Below, one piece after another: positions 36,209 through 46,361 of a stretch of DNA of 64,000 bases. The notes beneath the pieces are model-generated. The model did no database searches. It saw only the letters and a program-made list of their open reading frames with translations, and had not been told where the DNA came from. Source of the DNA: Rachycentron canadum (lineage: Eukaryota; Chordata; Actinopteri; Carangiformes; Rachycentridae); assembly GCA_038496675.1 (NCBI GenBank), contig CM076660.1, positions 4,333,197 to 4,397,196 of the forward strand. Direction: 5' to 3'. Each line of letters starts with the position of its first letter. Positions within the stretch are counted from its first letter, which is position 1. Made by a program: the position numbers and the translations under genes.

Positions 36209-38785
36209 TTTTTCTTCCCATAGTTACTCCCAGCCATTCCCTTAACAATTACGCATGAACTCTTTTGAATCTTCAATGATATCTTATAAGATTTCAGTCC
36301 TTGTTTATTTGGTGCTACCTCTGGCTACTTGTGGTTTTCATAATACAGATCCCAGCAGAGCCACTGGTGAGGATTCATTCTTCCATTGTTGACACTGAAC
36401 TGTGCCCTCCAACACAGTAATATTGAGCTCAGAACTGAATGCTGTCTTTTACATTATGTCCAGTGCTGTAATGAATAATTTCTAGTGAATCTCATGATTC
36501 GGGGTATGTCATTTGAAATTTGGGCATGATACAAATACCGCACCTTATATAGTGGAAACAATTGTATGGAAAAGAAATGAAATGCCAAAATCGAGGAAAA
36601 AGATCAAGTTACAATATGTTACATGAAAATGACGTGTTGAGATGTTTCCCTGAAACCTGATCTGAAAAGTCTTTTTCTTTGCACATATCCCAGCTGTGAT
36701 GTATACAAATTGCTTTGCATTTTTTTTCCTAAAATAGGCTATTTTGTATAATATCTGTGGAGAGAGGATGTCAGTGTGGTCCTGTTGTGACAGGAAGGTT
36801 TGGACAGGATTTGGACAGCTCGTCTTCAATCCCAGCATGAGCAAAACACTGAAGTACAATTGTAGTTGTCAGCAGCACTTTACAGGATCAGTCTGCCTGC
36901 AAAATGTCTCAGAGGAAGATTTTCGACAGCTGGCTATACACTGAACACAATGGTTTAAAATTAACAAAGGATCAGAAGGAGATTGGAGTTTATATAGCCA
37001 ATACTTATGAATCAGAAAATTATTTTTACAAAAATAAAACCAGAATATAGACACAGACACACTGGCGCTGCACTGATAGTTTAAACTAACAGCTGTAATA
37101 TAGCAGGTGGCAGTAAGCTGTTTCCTGATCTGCGGTAGTACCTCGGACATTTTATTGCACTCATCATTAGCACATCAACTCTCTCTGCTGTAAATAACAT
37201 CCATTCAGCTGGTGTCCGTCGAGGCACTGAGCGTCCCTTTTCCTCCCTACACAAAAAGTACTCTTTTCACTCTGCTAATTCCCTCTGACAATAGCGGCCA
37301 AATAATTTCTCAGCGGGCTCAGGGTCTACCAAAAGTGATAGTCAAGTAATTTTGGCCGGAGAAAATGAGCGCATTAGAGTCTAATGCCCTGCTCGGGGAG
37401 AAAATGTTATTGGTATCAACAGTATAAAAGCATGTTGAGATAATGCTTATGAGGATGAGAGAGTTCCATAGAGAAAGAGAGGAGGATGCTCTGTCAATAT
37501 GGAAGCCATGGAAATGGCAGTAGTAGGTGGAAGCAGGTTAAAGGGTTACCCTACATTTGTAGGAGGGAGCCACACTGGTCAACCACTCTTGTATATTAAT
37601 CACCAGCTGTTCTTCAGTTTTGGTCCATGCAAAAAATTTAGAATTAACGACAAGACTGGTACATGCTTTGTCATGGGTTAGAATAGTTTTTGGTAGTTCT
37701 TCTTTACCAGACTTAAGGGTTTAAGGGTAGGAAGTGTTTGACTGTAAAGCTTTTTGAGGCAAATTTGTGATTGGTAATTTTAGGCTAAATAAAGTACACA
37801 AAATTGACTCAGCATGTCATAGAGCTCCAAATACTAAAATCCATCCATTAAAAATTAAACCCAATGACTCTTTGCTGATGTAGTCCGGTTTATTTGTGGA
37901 ACTAATCACATCCTGTATGCATTTGCTGCATTTTCTCTCACAGTCTCCTACCTTCATTTTCTGGAGACAGCAGTTTTAAACCTCGCTGGACTCTGAGGAC
38001 CTGCTAGTGGGGATTTTAGATTATTAGGCACAGAGCCATAGCCAGGATTTTAGAAATACTGAAGTCATAAAACCAAATTGCACAATCTAACCCCCAAAAG
38101 AAGTCAGAACAAAAATCGTGCAATATTTCTCTTCATTTAAATTTACCTAATTTTATTTAATTGTTAAAAAATTTTATTCTATTTTCTCTAAGGCATAGGA
38201 CCTAATTTTTCCAAATCAAGGTACAGGGAAGGTAGTGCAGTCGAGTGAACAAAGTGGACAGAGTGTAACGACAAGCTTCTGGTATTGGCCACATCCACGG
38301 AAAAGCAGGAAACAGGGATGGATTAAGAATAGACTGCACCTCTACTGAAACAGAGTCCTGATTTAAAAGTCAGTCTGCATACTTTGGATTATGGCGTGTT
38401 TTGTATGCTACAGGTGTGAGGAATGAGCACCAGAGCTAACAACTTGCCAGTCTTGTAAATCTCTCATCAGTCTACATTTAAATGATTCTGGTGTTAAGGT
38501 TCATGGGACAATATTCCACACCTACTGCCTGCATAACATACTCGAACTTCCTGTCCAGTGCATAAATATTGAATGTGTGATCTCTCATTGGTTATAACCT
38601 TTACACAAGGAGGCAGGTTAGAGATTTTTTAAACACTGGAATATCTCAGACACGAACTGTATAAAAAGAAATTACTAAATCCCCCTAAATCAAACAAAAA
38701 AACAAGCTGAAATAGAGGTAGATAGAGGAGAAACAGAGGAACAGTTATAATAAAATATTAGAGGATAAGTGTTAGACTGTCATAC

Positions 38786-38958
38786 CATAAACATAGAGGA
38801 TGTAGTCATCGTAAGACTCCCCCACTGAATTGGATGCCACACAGCGGTAGGTTCCATTGTAGGACTTGTTCAGGTTTTCAATGTAAAGATCACCGCCGGT
38901 GATGACGGCATGGGATGGCACATCATCGTCCACCTTCACCCAATTCACCCGTTGTGGT
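38786..38958 (-). CDS. cadm1: cadm1 exon 7: C-terminal part of Ig domain 3
   Basis: This 173-bp exon enters in phase 2 and leaves in phase 1, with acceptor ttctacttttcag and donor gtatga. It encodes PQRVNWVKVDDDVPSHAVI (NW is the core Trp), then DLYIENLNKSYNGTYRCVA, and ends DDYILYVY. The Cys in GTYRC closes Ig3. NKS and NGT are adjacent N-glycosylation sequons. Human CADM1 has NKTDNGTYRC at this place. Here the Asp of the usual 'D-x-G-x-Y-x-C' motif is replaced by Tyr (codon at 38859-38861), which is unusual for an Ig domain. Framing and splice sites are otherwise clean, so this is not a pseudogene signal. Confidence 0.95.
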
Positions 38959-40400
38959 CTGAAAAGTAGAAAACCAAAGGATGGGTATATCTCAGGGACA
39001 AGAGGGTAATAGGTGATGTGATGCTAAAACAAAACGTGTGAAGCAGCATTAGTGGTGCTTAAAGGATGAAATAATCATTAGACCCAAATTACAAACTGCT
39101 GAATTAAATACTATGGATACTTTGTGCTAGGTTTAGACCCATTCTGCTTGTAGACCAACAAGGAATTATCTCTCCATCAGTGCCTCTAATACCATATTAC
39201 CATTATTAAATAAGGACCTATTCTTTTAATACAGTGCACATCTGTTAATTTTTTTCACATTTGTTAACAGATTAGTACTTCTCCAAAAAATGTGTCTGAC
39301 CTTTATCTAAATAAATTCACCTCCCTGTTTTATCAAGTTTTAAACAGCTGTTTACTAGGAAAAAAAGGCTAATGAAGGAAAGTTAGTTTATTAAATGACA
39401 TCCTTCCCTTTGTGGAGAGTTAAAAGCAACAATAACAGTATGGCAGCTTTGTCTCGAAATTACAGGCTTTCTACGCTTGTGTACTTATGAGTGTTGCTGT
39501 GTAGGTGGTCGCCTACCAAGTGTCTGTATTTGTTCTTTTTTGTACCTTGACTGAGGTTTATAGTGGGGTGACAGATTCCATTTTTATGACAATGAGCTCA
39601 GAGCGCCCAGAGTCACAGGGGGTGAGGAGAAAAAGAAAAAGACAAAACACCTCTATTTTGCTGCTGCAACTTTCAATGGCCACTGCCAGCAACTGTTATT
39701 TCCCCTGAGCTTGTGCTGATGGTCTCTCTTGTTGCATTTTGTTGTGGTGTTTTAACTTGTTTCCCTCCATTTGAAAGCATTTGGTGTGGAGGGAGCAGGC
39801 AAATAGGAGAGAAAGGGAGGAGTGAGGAGGGCAAAAAAATCCAGGAAGAGAAAATATGAAATAACAGTTGGAGCTCAATAGCAAAAACAAACAAACAAAC
39901 CACAAGTGTGTTTAATGGCTGTGGTGGACTGCTTGAAAGAGAGATTGCTGTGTCTATTACAAGCTTTCTCCAGATGAAATGAAATGTAAATAAATAATAA
40001 ATAGGTCTTTTCCTGAGATGGCATGGGAGACATGACCTAGAAAAAGGGAGTTTCTATAGGTGGATAGGATGTTGTGAGAAGGGAAAAGTGAATCCGGAGA
40101 AGGAAGATAGACAGAGATAGACGAAAGAGGTAAGATGGGGCTGCAAGGAGAGAAGAAGGGCAGGCGTCTAGAATACAAATGGCTGCCTGCAGACGGGGCC
40201 CCCTGTGCTATCTGCTGGTAATGACTGCACAACTCTCAGCAGCTCTAATGAAAATGACTTCCAATTCCCGGCTCACTGTATTGATTGTGTTTTCATCTTT
40301 ATAAAATGACTACGGGTAGTGCGCTTGTCTCTATGCCAAGTATGAAAACTGTGGGGGGGCGGGCGAGGAGAGGAACTCAGAAGTACACGGTGTTTGGTTC

Positions 40401-40427
<27 letters not shown>
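40401..40427. repeat. (TG)n microsatellite
   Basis: Pure TG array of 27 bp shortly before the assembly gap. Confidence 0.9.
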
Positions 40428-40431
<4 letters not shown>

Positions 40432-40579
40432 ATGTTCTTGTACTTGTACCCTTCAGAGAATCATAGTAGTAGAAAAATAGTTTCAGACCCTCAGAAAGCT
40501 TAAGGCCAAGTCAAAGTCCAGCATTGCTTGAGCCTTGCAAAACCCACTGACCACTGAATGTAACCCCCCCCCCCCCCCA

Positions 40580-40962
40580 NNNNNNNNNNNNNNNNNNNNN
40601 NNNNNNNNNNNNNNNNNNNNNNNNNNNNNNNNNNNNNNNNNNNNNNNNNNNNNNNNNNNNNNNNNNNNNNNNNNNNNNNNNNNNNNNNNNNNNNNNNNNN
40701 NNNNNNNNNNNNNNNNNNNNNNNNNNNNNNNNNNNNNNNNNNNNNNNNNNNNNNNNNNNNNNNNNNNNNNNNNNNNNNNNNNNNNNNNNNNNNNNNNNNN
40801 NNNNNNNNNNNNNNNNNNNNNNNNNNNNNNNNNNNNNNNNNNNNNNNNNNNNNNNNNNNNNNNNNNNNNNNNNNNNNNNNNNNNNNNNNNNNNNNNNNNN
40901 NNNNNNNNNNNNNNNNNNNNNNNNNNNNNNNNNNNNNNNNNNNNNNNNNNNNNNNNNNNNNN
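40580..40962. other. Assembly gap (N)
   Basis: About 383 unknown bases entered directly from a run of about 15 C and exited at CACCCCCC. Sequencing probably failed in a C/G-rich simple repeat. Confidence 0.98.
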
Positions 40963-41139
40963 CACCCCCCAAATGATGAAATATGCTTAGAGCTGGCAAG
41001 TGTGAAGGTGACTGCGCAGTAGGGGCACACGCCAACTCAGGTAAGTAAATATACAAATAGAAACAAAAACAAAATAACACAGTAATCTGAGTAGATTGCA
41101 GAGGCAAAACCACAAATCACACACAATGGATTATGTTTA

Positions 41140-41162
41140 CTGAGCAGGTTCTGCCTGCTCAG
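41140..41162. repeat. Perfect 9-bp inverted repeat
   Basis: ctgagcagg, five-base loop ttctg, then cctgctcag. It is GC-rich and located 178 bp after the assembly gap. Confidence 0.8.
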
Positions 41163-42169
41163 GCAAAACTTGTTGGCAGAAGCACACAGTCACACTCAAG
41201 ACCTCAACAAGAACAAAATTTCAATTTTGCAATTACAATTCAATTAAAATTTCAATAATAACCACTAATCATCACTAATCGTTTATGCCACTAATCCCCT
41301 TAACGCAACGCTTCCCTGTAAAACCTGTGTTGAATTTCAAACACCTTTCAAATCAGTGGGCTTGGAAGGTTTCTCTGTGCAACCCTGTCAACTCGAAATT
41401 CTGTTTATATGTCGCTGGATTGTTGAAGGCAAAGAGTTTTGAACAGATGAACCGCTACTGCATTATCACAGGGAGGAGGCTGGGGTGGATGGCAACTGTA
41501 CAAAGCCCACGACTGTCACATCAGAGCCTGGTTTTCTATTCTAACCTCTGTCTGTGGATATATATAGGCAAGGAAAGCACTTTGGGAAAGATCGCGGTTG
41601 CCTGATTTGCCATTAAAATCCTTTCTGACTCTTGTGAATTCAAGCCTCCACAAAGCGAACAACAAATACATTTTTCCTACATGTGAATAGGTTTTTGCTG
41701 GAGAGGGCCTTTTACTCTGAGGTTGTCATGTATCACCATATTCAAATTTTACTTGAACACAGAGGAAAAAACCTTTTGGGTTGGTCAATGTAATATTCAT
41801 GACTCCAGCTTCATCTGATGATTATTTTGTCCTGTTCAAATTTGAACTGCCTTGTCAACATACTGATTGATACCAACGGCACCGTATTGATGTTTGGATA
41901 GTTCGACAGGTCTGCTGCCTTAAGTTCTCTCACCCTGCTTGTCCTAATGGCTTCATTTGCACTCCATTACATCTCATTTAGCAAAGACCTGTCATCTAAA
42001 CAAACCAACACCTGTGTTTACAGATGATACATGCAGAATAATAGCCTAATGAGCAACAAGCAAGAGCTCTCAGACAGAGCCTGACATTTCAAATAACTGA
42101 TTAACAAAGATAAACGTGAAAAGATTAATTCTAACTTCACGTTTGAAAAATGACTTGGCGACCGTTCAA

Positions 42170-42540
42170 ACGATCTTTTCACTTTAATCCCAAAATTGAC
42201 TTAATCTGTTCATATCCAGTGCTTCAAGTCCATCAACACACTTTCATTCTCACAGTCTCCCTAGATACCTTCAGACTATTAACACAAAAACACCCTATTA
42301 GTAATAGTAGCAGTGATAGCTACGTCCTTCTGCTAAAATTGTACCTGCTAGATGTTAGTACCCGCTGCACTCTTATTAATGCACCTCTCTGCTCTGCCCT
42401 CCACCTTTAAAGCAGCGGCAATTAAACACCTGCTCAAAATATCGCACAGTAATTCTGATGTATCTCATAATTGCAGGCCAGTTTCAAATTTCCCCTTTGA
42501 AAGTCCTGAAAAAGAAAATAGCAGCCATTCCATTATGTGA
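42170..42540 (+). mobile_element. LINE RT relic, N-terminal part
   Basis: The plus-strand frame from 42150 to 42540 (two overlapping frames) contains ALPSTFKAAAIKHLLK and then CRPVSNFPFESPEKENS. These recall the 'FK-A-I-P-LKK...RPISNLPFLSKILEK' region that begins the RT domain of fish CR1/L2-type LINEs. A frameshift near 42.36 kb separates upstream sequence (SNSSSDSYVLLLKLYLLD) of the same type. It is a short degenerate fragment, opposite in orientation to cadm1. Confidence 0.62.
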
Positions 42541-43059
42541 TTATGTGTCCAGCAATGGTCATTTAGAATTGTCTGGCCTCAGGTCTTTCTGAAACATTAT
42601 TTCACAGTTTCACTCCATACAACATGCACTCTTATCAAGGCAGCTCTGTTATCCATCAGTGGAACTTCATCTCCTCATTAGAAGTGGTCTCTGACCCCAC
42701 TGAGGAGAAAAGTTCCAAGATCCAATGGTGAGTGCAACCACTTCACCTTCATGCACCACCTTTGGCTTCCTCTTCAATACAGTTGTGATATTTCCTGTTC
42801 TTACAGTGAATTTTCATTTTCATTAATTCAACAATAACCAAATCTGACGGGCTCTGAATGGGCAGATGGAGAGTCTGCATCAGGCTCACATGTGCCATTC
42901 CTTACATTAGTTTACGGAGGAGGTCCCAGAGATTAGAGGACTCCAGAGATTATTAGGGATGACTGGATGTTAAAATTGTGGATCTAACAAGGACCGAACA
43001 TCAACCTGTGACTGCTCAGTGATAAGAACCTGGTTTATAATGATAAAAACAACAGGAAA

Positions 43060-43860
43060 ATAGAGAGTTAAGACATATACAAGAAAACACAGACAATGAC
43101 ATAAAACGGTGAAGCTAGGAAACTAACACAGGGTAAGATTGTAATCAACATTTTAAGAAAGATGTTTCTGATTCTGCAAGATTCAAATACAGCTTGTACA
43201 AACTGAAGCTCAAGATCATAACGAGAGAGGAGAGGCTTGATTTTATAGACAATCCTCAGCTGGGAGAAGCATGATTGAACAACTCTTTGTGAATTGATTG
43301 TCAAAATAAAGGTTATTGGCAAAAATGACATTGAGGTTTCGAGCTGCTGGTTTGATATTTGCTGACAGGGTTGCTGCAGGATGGGATGGACCGAATTTAA
43401 TCATAATCAAAGAGACAATATAACAGTTGCTATAAGTTGCTTTCTTCACCAATTATTAACAGAAGATAGATCTGTATGTCATCTGCATAAAATAATAGCT
43501 AATAATAAATATTATGTTTACTAATGATGTGACCCAATGGAAGCATGAAAATAAAATAAAAAAAAACACATCAGAGGATCAAAGGTGCACCCTTGGGGTA
43601 CACAACAACTGAAAAAACATTGGCAATGACATCAATCAATGAGAAGTCCTGTTTGACAAATTTGATGTGAAGCAATTTCCCTGAGGCGGACCCACATTTT
43701 CAAGGCATCCAATGTCAAAAGTTGAACTTAAGTTAAGCCAAATTAACACTGAACAGTCACCTGCATCAGCTGTTAATGAGAAATCAATAGTTACTTTGAG
43801 GAGGGCTGGTGGTATTATGTAAGGATCATGAATTGACAGTTTTGACAATAGTCTGATATA
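43060..43860 (-). mobile_element. LINE RT relic, central part
   Basis: The minus strand shows, from 43.85 kb down, LTADAGDCSVLIWLNLSSTFD (RT motif A region). Next come a remnant VYPKGAP in place of the usual VPQG, FYADDIQIY at about 43.46 kb, SANIKPAARNLNVIF, and SCFSQLRIVYKIKPLLS at about 43.25 kb. This is the order expected for the palm and thumb of CR1/L2-type LINE RT. Frameshifts and stops show decay. Confidence 0.8.
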
Positions 43861-45232
43861 AAAACGAAACGATAACAGCCAGTTGGACCAAAAGAAAAAC
43901 TTTCCTTTGGAAAATGTGTTGGTGGCACAATGAAAAGTACAGAGGATACAATAGTTTTCTGTTCATCTAGTCTCGCTCAATACACCGACAAAGACAGTTA
44001 ATATTTTTACTTTAATATTGGAGGTTATAGATACTATCAGAGAAGCTGTGAGATGAGTTTGATGTGATGTGTTTCCCATAAAAATAGGATAAAAACGTCT
44101 TTCAGTTGTCAGAGGATGATGACAGCGCTGACATTATGAAGAATGTGAGCGACAGAGTGGAAACATTTCTTACACGTCTGTACAGCATGAGCACTATTGT
44201 AAGTTACCTTTGCATTTTTACATAAATTAAACTGCAACTTCTGCAGTTGTCAAGATGAGCAGTGAGATTCTATTTTCACTTTTGTTTTACCGCACTTTAT
44301 TTTTATTTCAGGGTCTAATATTATCTAGTCACTACAGAGAGAAGGACTTATTTGCTTCTTCAACTTGAAAGGTACAGTGTAACCCGAGGAAAGTGTGGTT
44401 CAGCCTGAACTGAAATTTCTGCAGAGTTATTGTGAATATCAATACGTACTGTATGTGTGCTTTAATATTTTCCTTCCATATTCTTTTCTCATATCCATAT
44501 TTCTCTCACTGTTATACACTGTGTATTTGTATTGACCGAATCTACCACTTTTTCATTTTGCAAATTACATTACATTTCTATTCTTACTGTTATGCTCAAA
44601 TCCAGACCATCCATCCCATTTGGGGATTAAATAAAGACAAGGAATCTATTTTTTATATCCTTTCAGTGAATTTGGACACTGAGCTTTAAAGAAGTTATTA
44701 TGTGGATTGACTGCCAATATGAAACCATATTATTATAGTTTCAATTGCATACACTGTATCCAGATTATTTTTACAGCAGGCACTGTTTTATTTAAATGAC
44801 CAAAAATATGGGGCAAACCTAATAGTAAATATATTTTGTTTGCATATTTATATAGATTTCTTTTTGAAGTTATATAGCAGTTTGTAAAAATTCCACACAG
44901 TGCAACCTTTCTGCCCTGTCTTTTATGTCTGTGCCGTCTTTTATGTCTGTTTATGTGATGTGCAGGTTTCAGTTTATTCTGATTTGAGCCATCATTACTT
45001 GCTGCTGCTAAAGTTTAGCGTAACCGATCCATTTGGTGACCAACTTTACTTACTTTCTCCACTCATTGATTCAGATTTTCCTCCAATTTGTCACCTACGT
45101 GTAGTTCCAATCAGCGTCGCAATGAGACTCACCAAGGAATGCAGTCAAGGTATGTGCATGAATGCATAAATGTGCATCTGTGAGTCGGTAGGCTTGGTTT
45201 GCCACCCTATGGCTATTTTTAATTGGTTAAAA

Positions 45233-45255
45233 TGTGTGTGTGTGTGTGTGTGTGT
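45233..45255. repeat. (TG)n tract at the exon 6 donor
   Basis: In the transcript this is (CA)n starting 8 nt into intron 6, next to donor gtacgag. CA repeats here are classic hnRNP L sites; the effect is inferred. Confidence 0.92.
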
Positions 45256-45262
45256 CTCGTAC

Positions 45263-45359
45263 TGGGGTTTGCCTTTGGCTTGACACGTCAGTTCCAGGTT
45301 CTCTCCTTCCCTGGTCAGACCCTGAGGAAATTCCACCACAATCTTTACCTCCGGTTTGT
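45263..45359 (-). CDS. cadm1: cadm1 exon 6: N-terminal part of Ig domain 3
   Basis: This 97-bp exon enters in phase 1 and leaves in phase 2. Its acceptor (ctctctaatccttgcag) is good and its donor is gtacga. It encodes YKPEVKIVVEFPQGLTREG, then NLELTCQAKGKP and the first two bases of a Gln codon. The Cys in ELTCQAKG is the first of the Ig3 disulphide. QGLTREG and GKPQ match human CADM1 exactly. A (CA)n tract begins eight bases into the downstream intron, which may influence use of this donor. The phase 2 exit agrees with exon 7, which supplies A to complete CAA (Gln). Confidence 0.95.
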
Positions 45360-46039
45360 CTGCAAGGATTAGAGAGAGACAGAGACAGAAAATTAAATGC
45401 TGTGACAACATAATGGACAAAGACTTATCTGTTTTTTCTCACTTCATTCCAGTTTTAACACAAACCGGTCCCCTGCAAATTATGTCCATATGCAATAAAC
45501 TGTATTCACTGTAATCATTTATTATCATTCCTCTTCACTGTATTTGGCTCGGCAAATCCAAACAGGTGCTGCAACAAAGGCTGTGGAGATCAACACAGGA
45601 GTTTGCCTTTGCACAGATGTTGTGGGTTCATATCCCATCAAGAGTGACATTAAAGAGAAGTGGGGAAAGTCGTTTGAAGCATTAGATGATGCTTAACCAA
45701 CTCATCGCCTTATAACTTATCTGATATGATCATATCAGCTCCAACACTGCTACAGCTCCATCCAACATCTGTCCATCAAGTTTTGTTGTTACAGCCCAAC
45801 TAACAGCAGCTTTTGATGGCATTTGTTTTATAGCATCAACAAAGATATTTATGTCAGTAAGATTCATTTTCTAAATATATCACTCCTCTATAATTGTGTC
45901 ACTGTTTCATTTAGTTCCAGCATTTATCCTTTGGTAGGCTAATCTGGGCAATGATAGTTTTTAGTTTCACTGCTTTATTATTTTCCTTCACACAGAATAC
46001 ACAACTCACCGTGATAATGGAAGTAGTCTCTATAGATTT

Positions 46040-46260
46040 TAAGGGCTCTATTATGCTCATTTCCTACTTTACATATTTATTCTGGGAGTCCACTAGAGTA
46101 GCTTTGCATGATTCACAGTTCAAAGAATATATATATATTTATCGCAAACAGCCTGTCACACAACCCCCAGTTGAGCATCTGATTGAAGCCACCTTAAAGG
46201 CCAGTTTTCTCATGTTTGGCTGAACTTCTGGAAGCCTGCTGAGGGGCAGCACACCCAGAG
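46040..46260 (+). repeat. Probable interspersed repeat (ctctattatgctcatt type)
   Basis: aagggctctattatgctcatt, then tattctgggagtccactag, agctttgcatgattcacagt and cagcctgtcaca follow the order of a repeat commonly met in fish introns, probably a non-autonomous DNA transposon. The termini were not defined. Confidence 0.5.
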
Positions 46261-46335
46261 CTTGTTAGCACTACCTCATCCCCTCACTGTGGATGTTCTG
46301 AAAGCAAATGAGTTAAGTTAGAGAGTTAAGTTATG

Positions 46336-46361
46336 TTACTTTTAGCTAAAACTAAAAGTAA
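46336..46361. repeat. Perfect 10-bp inverted repeat
   Basis: ttacttttag, six-base loop ctaaaa, then ctaaaagtaa. Confidence 0.8.

Larger units (their letters stand above)
26805..38785 (-). other. Intron 7 of cadm1
   Basis: 12 kb, the largest complete intron here. It carries two copies of a fish interspersed repeat in opposite orientation (about 28.09-28.37 and 32.04-32.27 kb), a TATAG-type array (30.54-30.84 kb), a decayed LINE relic (33.4-35.3 kb), two GT arrays (35.32-35.56 kb) and a GC/CA tract (36.1 kb). No gene is supportable. Confidence 0.8.
38959..45262 (-). other. Intron 6 of cadm1, with assembly gap
   Basis: 6.3 kb, including about 383 unknown bases. It holds two LINE reverse-transcriptase relics in opposite orientations, a GT array at 40.4 kb and, at the exon 6 donor, a CA tract. 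The stretch 44.40-44.66 kb ends in a ggggattaaataaag-type string resembling retroelement 3' ends (weak). No gene was recognised. Confidence 0.8.

Noticed and set aside
36023..36276. Cys/Val and Thr/His repeat open frames
   Set aside because: Translations of the CA/GC dinucleotide tract.
40483..41113. Open frames of 150-200 codons spanning the N block
   Set aside because: Unknown bases were read as open codons. There is no real coding evidence.
44395..44660. Retroelement 3' end ending ggggattaaataaag
   Set aside because: The string resembles many fish retroelement tails, but no element body or terminal repeat upstream could be recognised, so it is only mentioned in the intron 6 entry.
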